Below, piece by piece: positions 25,037-34,255 of a stretch of 50,344 nucleotides of DNA (positions are counted from its first letter, which is position 1; each line of letters begins with the position of its first letter). Origin of the DNA: Desulfurella amilsii (GTDB taxonomy: Bacteria; Campylobacterota_A; Desulfurellia; Desulfurellales; Desulfurellaceae); NCBI RefSeq assembly GCF_002119425.1, contig NZ_MDSU01000010.1, forward strand, positions 1 to 50,344, written 5' to 3'. The position numbers and the translations under genes are program-made. Under the pieces are notes generated by a model. The model worked only from the letters and a program-made list of their open reading frames with translations. It was not told the origin of the DNA and ran no database searches.

Positions 25037-26206
25037 TTAATCAATTGTAATAACTGTCAAAAGCGTGCCATTTTCTACATCGCCAGTCGAAGCATCAAGC
25101 CACACCAAACAATTTGCCTTTGCCATTGAAAAAAAATTGCTTGTGTCTTGAGATTCGAGTGGTTCTATAAATAGACCTTTATTATTATATGTTAAGATTG
25201 CGCGATTAAAGTAGTCCTTGCCCATTCTAGAATGCATTGATTTTGTTGTTGAGGCATAATAAATAGCGTTTTTATAGTTAGTTAAGCCTGATAATTTCTT
25301 TAAAGCGGGTTTTAAAAATACCTGGGTATTTACTACCAAAGACGAAGGCCAACCCGGCATGCCAAATACTAATTTATCACCTAAATTACCAAAAATTAAA
25401 GGCTTACCCGGCTTAACTGTTGTTTCATCAAATTTTATATCAATTCCTAAAGCTTCAAAAACTTTTTTGGTAAAGTCTTTTGTGCCTTTTGATGAACCAC
25501 CTGTACTAACAAGTATATCGCAGCGTGATAACGCATAACGATAAGTTTCAACCAGCTCATTGATATTATCTCTTATGTGCCCAAAATATATGCACTCGGC
25601 ATTTAGCTTTTTTACAAAGCCGTTTAGATAAAAGTAATTCGTGTTGTAAACAGACCCTTTTTGAGCTGTTGCACCAGGAAAAACAACTTCATCACCTGTT
25701 GTAATAATGCCAACTATGGGTTTTTGATATACCTCAATCAAAACTTCTCCCACATATGCAAGCAGAGCCATTTTTTGCTCGTTAATAAGCTCTCCTTTTT
25801 TTATTACAATTTCACCTTTTTTGATTTCAGATCCAGCAAAAACAAAATTTCTATACTTTTCTACATTTTTGCTTAGTTTTATATAACCATCATGTTTTTC
25901 AATAAGTTCTACTTCAATAACTGAGTCGCATATTTGGGGTATATCATTGCCTGTGTTTAATCTAAAGGCGCTATTTTCATCAAACTGGTTAATATCGAAT
26001 ACTTCTTTTAATGGTTTGTCTTTATTTTTATAAACTATTGCATATCCATCCATTGCCGTTTTATTTAGGCAAGGGTAATCTGACTTTGCTAGAATATCAA
26101 TGCAAGCTACCCTCCCCAAAGAATCGCTCAAAAAAACCGTTTGTGACGGCTTTGTTTTAGAGCAATCCAGTACAATCTCTAGCGCTTCTAAGACATTTTT
26201 CTTCAT
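25037..26206 (-). CDS. moeA: Molybdopterin molybdenumtransferase MoeA
   Basis: MoeA inserts molybdenum (or tungsten) into adenylylated molybdopterin to form the active cofactor. The 389-residue protein has the MoeA_N start (LEALEIVL, then DYPCLNKTAMDGYAI at about 60-74), the MoCF_biosynth core (GIITTGDEVVFPG, STGGSSKGTKDF, VKPGKPLIFG, FGMPGWPSS) and a MoeA_C domain with RAIL. The start is ATG 26206 just after the upstream stop (GGAAAGTAATATG), not the longer frame reaching 26272. It is coupled to a second molybdopterin-binding protein. This implies molybdo- or tungstoenzymes elsewhere in the genome. Confidence 0.9.
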   Translation of the reverse strand: MKKNVLEALEIVLDCSKTKPSQTVFLSDSLGRVACIDILAKSDYPCLNKTAMDGYAIVYKNKDKPLKEVFDINQFDENSAFRLNTGNDIPQICDSVIEVELIEKHDGYIKLSKNVEKYRNFVFAGSEIKKGEIVIKKGELINEQKMALLAYVGEVLIEVYQKPIVGIITTGDEVVFPGATAQKGSVYNTNYFYLNGFVKKLNAECIYFGHIRDNINELVETYRYALSRCDILVSTGGSSKGTKDFTKKVFEALGIDIKFDETTVKPGKPLIFGNLGDKLVFGMPGWPSSLVVNTQVFLKPALKKLSGLTNYKNAIYYASTTKSMHSRMGKDYFNRAILTYNNKGLFIEPLESQDTSNFFSMAKANCLVWLDASTGDVENGTLLTVITID

Positions 26207-26207
26207 A

Positions 26208-27227
26208 TTACTTTCCAAATGGGCATATTGGATATGTGCAGTAATCGCAAAAGTGGCATAATCCCCCTTCACTATAAAATTTTAGCTCTTTTTTATCAAT
26301 ATGGTCTTTAGCAAGCAGTCGTGGCAAAAAAATATCTAAGGCACTTGCTTTATAGTATAGACTACCTGCTGGCACAACGCAAATCGTGCTATTTTCAAGG
26401 TATCCAATGCTTAAATTGTTTGCTGGCTGTATTGGATTAGATTTAAATACAAATTTCACTTTGGCTTTTGATAGGGATTGTTTTGTTACATCGTCTGGAT
26501 CAACACTGCTTCCGCCGCAAACAAATATCAAATCAGCTGTTTTTAATTGATTTAAAGCTTCAATAATGGCTTTTGTATCATCTGGAACTATTCTACAATC
26601 GTTAATTATGCAACCATATTTTTTTAGCTTGCCCTCAATATGACTTTTAAATAAATCTTTTCTCAAACCATAGTAAATTTCATTTCCAGTAATTATCGCA
26701 TTAATTGTTTTGACGCTGTAGGCAATAACATTAAAAATTGATGTATCGAGAATTTTTTTTACTTTTTCTAATACTTTTTTCTTTGTATAAAGTGGAATAA
26801 TGCGAAAAGCGGCAATGGTTTTGTTTTCATTGCATGCAAAGTTATTGTGGATGCAAGGTAGTGATAAATCACTGATAGCGTTTATTTTAAACAATTTGTT
26901 TTTATCTATCTTTAATAAGCCATCAATTGCCGAGTAAAAATTGATTTTGCCTTCGGTAGGAGACTTATCATAAAAAATATTTTCTCCTGCAATGTATGGG
27001 GCAATTTGAATAGCAAAATCATCTTCATGGATATCATTTTCATCTGGTATTAGCTTATAAATATAGCTTTTACCTATTGATTTTAAGATATCAACATCGC
27101 TTTGTCCAACTATATGGCCTTTTTTAAAGCGAGCACCCTTAAAACCCTCTTCTTTGTTAATATATGTAATGTCATGAGCTAAAGCTAATCCAACGCTTTT
27201 TTCAACAGGAACTTTTATTTTTTTCAC
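26208..27227 (-). CDS. Molybdopterin-binding protein with Cys-rich C-terminus
   Basis: About 339 residues. The opening KIKVPVEKSVGLALAHDIT and FKGARFKKGHIV match MoeA-related molybdopterin-binding proteins of anaerobes. A MoCF_biosynth domain occupies about 175-320 (AIITGNEIYYG, ADLIFVCGGSSVDPDDVT, VVPAGSLYYKA). The last 16 residues, CHFCDYCTYPICPFGK, give a C-x2-C-x2-C-x4-C cluster that could bind an Fe-S cluster or metal. GTG 27227 is preferred because the family's N-terminus begins there and a good promoter (27235-27262) lies just upstream. The longest frame, to ATG 27305, would place that promoter inside the gene. Moa A/B/C genes are not in the window. Confidence 0.75.
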   Translation of the reverse strand: MKKIKVPVEKSVGLALAHDITYINKEEGFKGARFKKGHIVGQSDVDILKSIGKSYIYKLIPDENDIHEDDFAIQIAPYIAGENIFYDKSPTEGKINFYSAIDGLLKIDKNKLFKINAISDLSLPCIHNNFACNENKTIAAFRIIPLYTKKKVLEKVKKILDTSIFNVIAYSVKTINAIITGNEIYYGLRKDLFKSHIEGKLKKYGCIINDCRIVPDDTKAIIEALNQLKTADLIFVCGGSSVDPDDVTKQSLSKAKVKFVFKSNPIQPANNLSIGYLENSTICVVPAGSLYYKASALDIFLPRLLAKDHIDKKELKFYSEGGLCHFCDYCTYPICPFGK

Positions 27228-27234
27228 AAGGTAA

Positions 27235-27262
27235 ATTCTAATTAAAGCTGTTTTTTTGTCAA
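27235..27262 (-). promoter_or_regulatory. Promoter of the molybdopterin-protein operon
   Basis: Minus strand: TTGACA (27262-27257), 16 bases, TAGAAT (27240-27235). The predicted transcript start would be at or within a few bases of GTG 27227, so the mRNA may be leaderless. Confidence 0.5.
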
Positions 27263-27298
27263 GCGTTTTTTTGTAAATTATATAACGGTTGCTTAAAG

Positions 27299-27327
27299 TT
27301 GACATTATAAAAAAATTGATATAGTAT
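27299..27327 (+). promoter_or_regulatory. Promoter of the amidohydrolase gene
   Basis: TTGACA (27299-27304), 17 bases, TAGTAT (27322-27327). The start codon at 27338 is only 10 bases downstream of the -10 element, leaving no room for a ribosome-binding site. Confidence 0.6.
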
Positions 27328-27337
27328 TAACTTTTAT

Positions 27338-28480
27338 ATGGAAATGCTTTATGCAAAGTGGTTATTCAATGGTAAAGAAATATTAAAAGGGTTGGGCTGT
27401 GTAAGCCACAACAATATGGTAGTTGACTTGTTACCAATTAAGCTTGCAAAAAAAACTTACCCTGAAGCAGTAGTAAAAGATTATGGAGAGGGTGTTTTAT
27501 TTAGCGGTTTTGTTAATGCCCATACGCACCTTGATTTATCCAATGTAAGTATTGAGCCATACTTAGGCTTTGTAAAATGGCTAAAAACGATGATAGAAAC
27601 TAAAGTTCAAGCCAACGAAACTCAAACGGATGAAGCCATAAAAAAAGCACTTGACAGCTTAATTAAAAGCGGCGTTTGCGCAGTTGCAGATATTAGCAAT
27701 ACGCTTAAAAGCTGTAATTATCTTAAAAAAATACCAAAAGCTATTGTTTTTTTTGAAAACTATTCTTTAAGAAAAAAACAAGCGCAAGAAAAAATAGCCT
27801 ATATTGAAAATAACATTGAAAACATAAGACAAACATACAAAATGAAAATTGATGTTACAGCACATTCTGTGTATTCAACACATAGAGATTTATTGGGGTA
27901 TACAATGCTAAAGAACAACCCAAAGTTTGGCAGTGATTTATTTAGCTTTCATTTTTTAGAAAGTGAATTTGAAAATCCGTTTGTTAACTCTAGAGGCGAT
28001 TTATTTGAAATGCTACAAGAAAAAGGTTTAATAGACAATCAGCTTCATTTTTCAAGCGCAATCGAGTACATAAAAAGCTTGGGAGATATAAAAAAAGGCT
28101 TATTTGTTCACTGTGTTCATATTAAGCCAGATGAAATTGAATATTTAAAAAGCATAGATGCTAGTATTGTAATAGCTCCGCGCAGTAACTATTACATAAG
28201 TAAATCCTTGCCAAATTTAGAACTGTTGAAAAATAGCGGCATAAATGTTGCAATTGGCACAGATTCGCTTGCAAGCAATTGGGATCTAAATATTATTAAT
28301 GAATTAAAATTTTTATACAAACACTACAGTCATATTGATCCTGCTTATTTTTTTGGGATAGCAACCACAGGGGGTTATACAGCACTCAACCTCCACATTG
28401 GTTTTAAAAAAGGTTTTTATGCTTATCCGTTCTTTATGGAAACAACTACAAACAATGCCCTTGAAGAAATTTTGCAATAA
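27338..28480 (+). CDS. Amidohydrolase, probable aminodeoxyfutalosine deaminase
   Basis: A 380-residue metal-dependent deaminase. Metal ligands: HTH in FVNAHTHLDLSN (His62, His64), a His in the HSVYSTHRDL block (about 180), FHFLESEFE (about 205) and the Asp of IGTDSLASNWDL (about 305). This pattern is shared by SAH/MTA deaminases, guanine deaminases and the aminodeoxyfutalosine deaminase of Campylobacter and Helicobacter. The last is favoured because mqnD is in the same window. The start has no ribosome-binding site because the promoter lies directly upstream; ATG 27344 two codons later is the alternative. The substrate is inferred, not proved. Confidence 0.7.
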   Translation: MEMLYAKWLFNGKEILKGLGCVSHNNMVVDLLPIKLAKKTYPEAVVKDYGEGVLFSGFVNAHTHLDLSNVSIEPYLGFVKWLKTMIETKVQANETQTDEAIKKALDSLIKSGVCAVADISNTLKSCNYLKKIPKAIVFFENYSLRKKQAQEKIAYIENNIENIRQTYKMKIDVTAHSVYSTHRDLLGYTMLKNNPKFGSDLFSFHFLESEFENPFVNSRGDLFEMLQEKGLIDNQLHFSSAIEYIKSLGDIKKGLFVHCVHIKPDEIEYLKSIDASIVIAPRSNYYISKSLPNLELLKNSGINVAIGTDSLASNWDLNIINELKFLYKHYSHIDPAYFFGIATTGGYTALNLHIGFKKGFYAYPFFMETTTNNALEEILQ

Positions 28481-28499
28481 ATTTAAAAATTTGTATTAT
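28472..28499 (+). promoter_or_regulatory. Promoter of carB
   Basis: TTGCAA (28472-28477), 16 bases, TATTAT (28494-28499), about 32 bases before the carB ATG. The -35 overlaps the end of the amidohydrolase gene. Confidence 0.45.
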
Positions 28500-28531
28500 G
28501 TTTAAGACACTTTGAAAAATGAGGTTAATGT

Positions 28532-31500
28532 ATGTCAAAAGACAACTCTATAAAAAAGGTTCTTATTATAGGCTCTGGTCCGATAGTAATTGGTCAGGCA
28601 TGTGAATTTGATTATTCTGGCACTCAAAGTTGTAGGGCTTTATCAAAAGAAGGGATTGAGGTTATTTTAGTTAATTCTAACCCGGCCACAATTATGACAG
28701 ATCCACAACTTGCAAATAAAACCTATATCGAACCAATAAGCGTAGAGTTTATTGAAAAAATAATTGCAAAAGAAAGGCCAACGCATTTATTGCCAACATT
28801 GGGCGGTCAAACGGCTTTAAATACTGCCATGGGTCTTTATGAAGCTGGTGTGCTTGATAAATACAATGTCAAGCTCATAGGTGCAAATATAGAATCTATC
28901 AAAAAAGCTGAAGATAGAGAACTATTTAAAGAATCTATGCGCAAAATAGGCCTTAAAACGCCAAAATCCACAGTTGTTAGAAGCCTTGAAGAGGCAAATA
29001 TTGCTGTAAGCGAGATTGGTTTTCCTGCAATTATTAGACCTTCTTTTACACTAGGAGGTACTGGTGCTGGTATTGCCTACAATAAAGAAGAGTTTGAATC
29101 TGTGGTAAAATGGGGTTTAGGTCAGAGTCCAATTAGAGAAATATTAGTCGAACAATCTGTAATTGGCTGGAAAGAATTCGAGTTGGAAGTAATGCGAGAT
29201 AAAGCGGATAATGTTGTGATTATTTGCTCAATAGAAAATTTTGATCCAATGGGCGTTCATACTGGTGATTCAATTACAGTTGCACCAGCGCAAACCCTTA
29301 CAGACAAAGAATACCAATTGTTAAGGGATGCAGGTATTGCAATAATTAGAGAAATTGGTGTAGAAACAGGTGGATCCAATATACAATTCTGTGTTAACCC
29401 ACAAAACGGAGAATTTTATGTAATAGAAATGAACCCAAGAGTATCTCGCTCAAGCGCTTTGGCAAGTAAAGCTACGGGTTTCCCCATAGCTAAAATTGCA
29501 ACGCTTTTAAGTATTGGTTATACTTTAGACGAAATATCCAACGACATAACAAAAAAAACCCCTGCAAGTTTTGAACCAACGCTTGACTATGTTGTTACCA
29601 AAATACCACGCTTTACATTTGAAAAATTTAATACAAAAGATGAAATTGGTATGCAAATGAAAAGCGTGGGCGAGGTTATGGCAATTGGGCGTACATTTAA
29701 AGAATCTTTACAAAAAGCCATCCGCTCCTTAGAAATGGATCATTATGGCCTTGAAGATGTAGAAGAAAATGATATATCAAAAATTATTGATAAAATTGTG
29801 CACCCAAACAGCAAGAGACTCTTTTATATTGCAAAGGCTATGAGAATGGGAATGTCTGTAGATGAAATATATAAATATTCATTTATTGACAAATGGTTTT
29901 TAGCTAATATAAAGCAAATACTGGACATGGAAAACCAAATAAAATTAATTGGTGTTAATATAGAAAATATCAGAAAAATAAAACAATATGGTTTTTCTGA
30001 TAAATATCTTGCTAAACTTACAGGTAAAAAAGAAGAGGACATAAGGTCTTTTGCAAGAAACCTTAATGTTAAAAATGTTTACAAAATGGTTGATACGTGC
30101 GCTGCTGAGTTTGAATCCTACACTTCATATTTATATTCAACCTACGAACATGAAAATGAGTCAAAGAAATCTAACTCCAAAAAAGTCGTAATCTTAGGCA
30201 GTGGCCCAAATAGAATTGGTCAAGGTATAGAGTTTGATTACACATGCGTGCATGCAAGCCTCACATTAAAAGAAGAAGGTTATGAATCTATAATGATAAA
30301 TTGCAACCCAGAAACTGTGTCTACCGATTATGATATTTCTGACAAACTTTATTTTGAACCTTTAACATTTGAAGATGTTATGAACGTTATAGAAAATGAA
30401 GATCCAGAAGGCGTTATTTTACAATTTGGAGGGCAAACACCACTAAAGCTTGCAAAAGATTTGCAAAAAAATAATGTTAAAATATTAGGTACAGACTCAT
30501 CAAGTATAGATTTAGCTGAGGATAGAGAGTTATTTAAACAACTAATTGACCAGTTAGGCTTAAGACAGCCAAATAGTGCAACAGCTACAACAATCGAACA
30601 AGCAATAAACATAGCAAACAATATTGGCTATCCTGTGCTTGTTAGACCTTCTTATGTGTTGGGCGGAAGAGCTATGACGATAGTCTACGATCAATCGCAT
30701 ATGGAAAAATATTCGAAAGAAGCCATAAAGGTCTCTGGAGAGCATCCTATATTAATAGATAAGTTTTTGGAAGATGCAATAGAAATTGATGTTGATGCAC
30801 TATCAGACGGTACTGATACGGTTATTTGTGGTATAATGGAACACATAGAGGCAGCTGGCGTGCACTCTGGAGATTCTGCTTGTTCTCTGCCGCCAAGAAC
30901 ATTGAGTAAGCAAATGATTGATGAGCTAACAAACCAAACAATAATTATATCAAAAGAATTGAATATTAAAGGTTTTATAAATATTCAATTTGCAATCAAA
31001 GATAAAAGCATCTATATTCTTGAGGTTAACCCCAGAGCATCCAGGACAATACCGTTTGTTAGCAAAGCCACAGGAATTGCTTGGCCAAAAATTGCCACAA
31101 AAGTATTGCTTGGACGAAAGCTTAAAGAGCTTAATGTTAGAGAAGTAGTTCCACAATATTATGCTGTTAAGGAAGTTGTTTTGCCATTTGCTAAGTTTCC
31201 AGATGTAGATGTTGTGTTAGGTCCAGAGATGAAATCAACGGGTGAGGTTATGGGTATAGATAAGGATTTCTCACTTGCATACTATAAAGCTTTTTATGCA
31301 AGTGGTTCGGTTTTACCCGTAAAAGGTAATGTATTTTTGTCTCTTGCTGATAAAGATAAATCCTATGTGGGTGAGATTGCCCAAAAATTGATCAATTTAG
31401 GTTTCAAAGTTTTTGCTACTCAAAGGACTTACAACATGATCAAAAATTTGCACAATGTTTTTTATGTAAAAAAAGTTAGTGAGGGCAGGCCAAATATACT

Positions 31501-31732
31501 TGATTTGATAATAAACGATGAAATAAACTTTGTCATCAACACGCCATCTGGTAAAGTATCTTTTAGCGACTCATTTCATATAAGGAGGTTATCGCTTTTG
31601 AAAAATATACCATACTGCACAACTGTTTGGGGAACTTTGGCAAGCATAGAAGCCATAACGGCAAAAATTAATTCACAAACTATAGATGTAAAAGCAATAC
31701 AAGATTACTATAAGGAGCCTAATAATGGGTGA
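28532..31732 (+). CDS. carB: Carbamoyl-phosphate synthase large subunit
   Basis: CarB makes carbamoyl phosphate from bicarbonate, ammonia and two ATP for pyrimidine and arginine synthesis. The full 1066 residues show two homologous halves. Each has a pre-ATP-grasp region ([38 protein letters not shown]) and an ATP-grasp domain ([30 protein letters not shown]), with an oligomerisation domain between and an MGS-like allosteric domain at the end. carA is not adjacent. AGGT precedes the start. Its stop overlaps greA by 8 bases. pyrK and pyrD downstream make this a pyrimidine cluster. Confidence 0.97.
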   Translation: MSKDNSIKKVLIIGSGPIVIGQACEFDYSGTQSCRALSKEGIEVILVNSNPATIMTDPQLANKTYIEPISVEFIEKIIAKERPTHLLPTLGGQTALNTAMGLYEAGVLDKYNVKLIGANIESIKKAEDRELFKESMRKIGLKTPKSTVVRSLEEANIAVSEIGFPAIIRPSFTLGGTGAGIAYNKEEFESVVKWGLGQSPIREILVEQSVIGWKEFELEVMRDKADNVVIICSIENFDPMGVHTGDSITVAPAQTLTDKEYQLLRDAGIAIIREIGVETGGSNIQFCVNPQNGEFYVIEMNPRVSRSSALASKATGFPIAKIATLLSIGYTLDEISNDITKKTPASFEPTLDYVVTKIPRFTFEKFNTKDEIGMQMKSVGEVMAIGRTFKESLQKAIRSLEMDHYGLEDVEENDISKIIDKIVHPNSKRLFYIAKAMRMGMSVDEIYKYSFIDKWFLANIKQILDMENQIKLIGVNIENIRKIKQYGFSDKYLAKLTGKKEEDIRSFARNLNVKNVYKMVDTCAAEFESYTSYLYSTYEHENESKKSNSKKVVILGSGPNRIGQGIEFDYTCVHASLTLKEEGYESIMINCNPETVSTDYDISDKLYFEPLTFEDVMNVIENEDPEGVILQFGGQTPLKLAKDLQKNNVKILGTDSSSIDLAEDRELFKQLIDQLGLRQPNSATATTIEQAINIANNIGYPVLVRPSYVLGGRAMTIVYDQSHMEKYSKEAIKVSGEHPILIDKFLEDAIEIDVDALSDGTDTVICGIMEHIEAAGVHSGDSACSLPPRTLSKQMIDELTNQTIIISKELNIKGFINIQFAIKDKSIYILEVNPRASRTIPFVSKATGIAWPKIATKVLLGRKLKELNVREVVPQYYAVKEVVLPFAKFPDVDVVLGPEMKSTGEVMGIDKDFSLAYYKAFYASGSVLPVKGNVFLSLADKDKSYVGEIAQKLINLGFKVFATQRTYNMIKNLHNVFYVKKVSEGRPNILDLIINDEINFVINTPSGKVSFSDSFHIRRLSLLKNIPYCTTVWGTLASIEAITAKINSQTIDVKAIQDYYKEPNNG

Positions 31733-32195
31733 TAAAGCTTTTTTTACGCCAAAAGGATACAATAAGCTCATTGACGAATTAGAAAGATTGCAAAAAATCG
31801 AAAGACCGAAAATTATAAAAGAAATAGAAGAAGCTCGTGCAAAGGGTGACTTGAGTGAAAATGCTGAGTATCATGCTGCAAAGGAAAAACAAGTATTCAT
31901 AGAAAAGCGCATTTCTGAAATCTCAAATAAAATTAATAAAGCTTGTATAATAGACCCAAATAGTGTTTCAAAAGATAAAATAAGCTTTGGATGTAAGGTA
32001 AAATTGCTCAATACAGACACAGATGAAGAAGTTGAATACATGATTGTAGGCGAAGACGAAGCAAACCCAAATGATGGCAAAATATCCGTAAATAGCCCTA
32101 TTGCGCTTGCACTTTTGAGCAAAGAGGTTGGTGATGTGGTAAGCGTTAAGGTGCCAGCAGGTATTAAAAACTTTGAGATAGAGGATATCTCTTAA
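31725..32195 (+). CDS. greA: Transcription elongation factor GreA
   Basis: GreA rescues backtracked RNA polymerase by stimulating transcript cleavage. The 156-residue protein has the coiled-coil finger with the acidic tip and [16 protein letters not shown] (about 42-57), and a C-terminal FKBP-like domain ([36 protein letters not shown]). The ATG overlaps the end of carB (AATAATGGGTGA). It is inserted between carB and pyrK, which is unusual but may couple nucleotide supply with elongation only by chance of co-transcription. Confidence 0.95.
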   Translation: MGDKAFFTPKGYNKLIDELERLQKIERPKIIKEIEEARAKGDLSENAEYHAAKEKQVFIEKRISEISNKINKACIIDPNSVSKDKISFGCKVKLLNTDTDEEVEYMIVGEDEANPNDGKISVNSPIALALLSKEVGDVVSVKVPAGIKNFEIEDIS

Positions 32196-32197
32196 TC

Positions 32198-32908
32198 ATG
32201 AAAACAATCGTTTTAAACAATGATCAAGTTGCAAAAGATACTTACTATCTACAACTGCAAGTACCCGAAGGATTTAAGTATGAACCGGGCCAATTTTTAA
32301 TGCTAAAAATAAACAAGCTTAACGAACCATTGCTTAGAAGACCGTTCAGTATAGCAAAAGTAGATGAAACAATAGATATTTACTATAAAGTTATAGGTCT
32401 TGGAACAAACATTTTAAAATCGTATAAAAAGGGTGATTTAATTGATTTTACTGGTCCTTTTGGTAATGGGTTTGATTTAAGAAACAAGCGTATTGTGTTG
32501 TGTGGAGGCGGTATTGGTGTTGCGCCGCTTATTGGTTTAAAGTATTTTTTAGATTCAAAAAATATTACATCACATTGCTTTTTTGGTTTTAACTCAAAAG
32601 AAGACTGTTTTGTTGATTTTGGAGAAATTGCAACGCTGGATGGCTCTTTAGGGAAAAAGGGCAGTGTGGTTGATTTGTTGGAAGATTTAGACAATTCATT
32701 CCATGTTTATGCTTGCGGTCCAAAAGGCATGTTGAAGGCATTGTGTGAGCTTGCAGATAGAAAAGGTTTTAGTATGGATATATCGCTTGAGTCTAACATG
32801 GCTTGTGGCTTTGGTGTGTGCTTGGGATGCAGTATTAACACTATTAATGGTTACAAACAGGTTTGCAAAGATGGCCCAGCGTTTAACTATACGGAGATTA
32901 TATGGTAA
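32198..32908 (+). CDS. pyrK: Dihydroorotate dehydrogenase electron-transfer subunit PyrK
   Basis: PyrK carries FAD and a 2Fe-2S cluster and passes electrons from dihydroorotate to NAD+ as the partner of PyrD type 1B. The 236-residue protein has RRPFSIA (FAD binding, 47-53), the NAD-binding GGGIGVAPLIGL (103-114), YACGPKGML, and cluster ligands Cys203, Cys208, Cys211 and Cys223 (CGFGVCLGCSI, then CKDGPAF). It directly precedes pyrD with a 7-base overlap, which is the typical arrangement. Confidence 0.95.
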   Translation: MKTIVLNNDQVAKDTYYLQLQVPEGFKYEPGQFLMLKINKLNEPLLRRPFSIAKVDETIDIYYKVIGLGTNILKSYKKGDLIDFTGPFGNGFDLRNKRIVLCGGGIGVAPLIGLKYFLDSKNITSHCFFGFNSKEDCFVDFGEIATLDGSLGKKGSVVDLLEDLDNSFHVYACGPKGMLKALCELADRKGFSMDISLESNMACGFGVCLGCSINTINGYKQVCKDGPAFNYTEIIW

Positions 32909-33813
32909 ATTTAGAGGTAAAACTATCAAATTTAAGATTCAAAAACCCCGTATTAGTTGCCTCAGGTACATTTGGTTGGGGTATTGAGTACAATCGTTTT
33001 TTTGACATAGGCTTGCTTGGTGGCGTAATTGTTAAAGGCTTAAGTCTAAACCCAAGGCAGGGCAACCCGCCACCGCGTATTGTTGAGACACCATGTGGTA
33101 TGCTAAATTCTATTGGTTTGCAAAACATAGGCTTAGAAAAATTTGTAAGTGAAGTTTTACCTCAATTTGACAGTATAAGAACAAATTTAATAGTGAATAT
33201 TTATGGAAGCGAGATTGGAGAATTTGTGGAGCTTGCAGGTAGACTAAATAATTATAAGCAAATCGCCGCTTTGGAAATTAATGTATCATGCCCAAATGTA
33301 AAAGCAGGTGGTGCAGCATTTGGTAAAGATCCAGAGGTTGTTTTTGTATTAATTTCTAGTATAAAAAAAGTCTGCGATAAAACTATTATTGTTAAATTAA
33401 CACCAAATGTTACAGATATTGCACTAATTGCTCAAGCAGCTCAATCTGCAAAAGCTGATGCTGTAAGCTTAATTAACACTCTAACAGGAATGATTATTGA
33501 CACAAAAACAAAGAAGCCGTTTTTAGGCAATAAATTTGGTGGACTAAGCGGTCCTGCTATTTACCCTGTAGGTTTGAAGATGGTGTATGAAACCTATGAA
33601 AAGGTTAATATACCGATAATAGGTGTTGGAGGTATATACAACGCAGACGTTGCAGTTCAATATATACTGGCTGGCGCATCTATGATACAAATTGGCACAG
33701 CAAATTTTGTAGAGCCAGATATAAGTTTAAAAATAATTGAAGGAATAAGGAGGTACTTAGAAGATGAAGAAATTGATGATGTTAATAAGCTTGTTGGTCT
33801 TGCTCACAACTAG
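32902..33813 (+). CDS. pyrD: Dihydroorotate dehydrogenase (type 1B catalytic subunit)
   Basis: Oxidises dihydroorotate to orotate with FMN. The 303-residue TIM barrel opens NLRFKNPVLVASGTFGWG, has GLSLNPRQGNPPPRI and NSIGLQNIG, and carries the type 1B catalytic cysteine in INVSCPNVKAGG (Cys130). VSLINTLTGM, GGLSGPAI, VGGIYNADVAVQYILAGASMIQIGTA complete the FMN site. GGAG precedes the ATG. The last 50 bases are shared with the start of the next gene in another frame. Confidence 0.96.
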   Translation: MVNLEVKLSNLRFKNPVLVASGTFGWGIEYNRFFDIGLLGGVIVKGLSLNPRQGNPPPRIVETPCGMLNSIGLQNIGLEKFVSEVLPQFDSIRTNLIVNIYGSEIGEFVELAGRLNNYKQIAALEINVSCPNVKAGGAAFGKDPEVVFVLISSIKKVCDKTIIVKLTPNVTDIALIAQAAQSAKADAVSLINTLTGMIIDTKTKKPFLGNKFGGLSGPAIYPVGLKMVYETYEKVNIPIIGVGGIYNADVAVQYILAGASMIQIGTANFVEPDISLKIIEGIRRYLEDEEIDDVNKLVGLAHN

Positions 33814-34255
33814 CGCATTTGGATATACGCTTAAAGATTTAGGCATATCGGTTAATAACTATCAATTTTTACATTTTAAACAAATTGCCATTAATGCAAT
33901 GACAAAACAAAAAATTGAAAGAAGCGGTACATTAACGATAAAAAAAGGTCAATACATGGTTTTTGCGTATAATAATGAAACGATAAAGCTTAAAGACTCA
34001 AAAGCTTACGATACGATTGGCAATAGCACAAAAATATACCCGCTTGAAGGTTTTAATCAAGTGCTCTATAACCTGTTTTTGGGAAAAACCAACATAAATT
34101 CAATTTTCAATATAAAGAAGGTAAACGATTATTTTCTTTTGACTCCTAAAGGAAAAACCAATATAGCTCAAGTAGAGCTATACCCTAACAATCAAAAACT
34201 AAAAGAGATTAAAATTACAGACATATACGGCAATATTATTATATTTGATTTTTGA
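33764..34255 (+). CDS. LolA-like periplasmic lipoprotein carrier
   Basis: A 163-residue exported protein. Residues 1-20 are a signal peptide (KKLMMLISLLVLLTTSAFG before YTLKD). The mature part alternates beta-strands in the way of LolA: FLHFKQIAI, KIERSGTLTIKKGQYMVFAY, ETIKLKDSKAY, then NDYFLLTPKG and AQVELYPNNQKLKEIKITDIYGN. LolA shuttles lipoproteins from the inner to the outer membrane, consistent with the lipoproteins and LPS enzyme seen here. AGGAGG lies about 10 bases upstream, inside pyrD; a second ATG at 33776 is possible. Similarity is read by eye, so related periplasmic barrels remain possible. Confidence 0.65.
   Translation: MKKLMMLISLLVLLTTSAFGYTLKDLGISVNNYQFLHFKQIAINAMTKQKIERSGTLTIKKGQYMVFAYNNETIKLKDSKAYDTIGNSTKIYPLEGFNQVLYNLFLGKTNINSIFNIKKVNDYFLLTPKGKTNIAQVELYPNNQKLKEIKITDIYGNIIIFDF

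Noticed and set aside
27228-27305. Extended start of the molybdopterin-binding protein at ATG 27305
   Set aside because: The extra 26 residues match nothing in the family and contain a good promoter; family similarity begins at GTG 27227.
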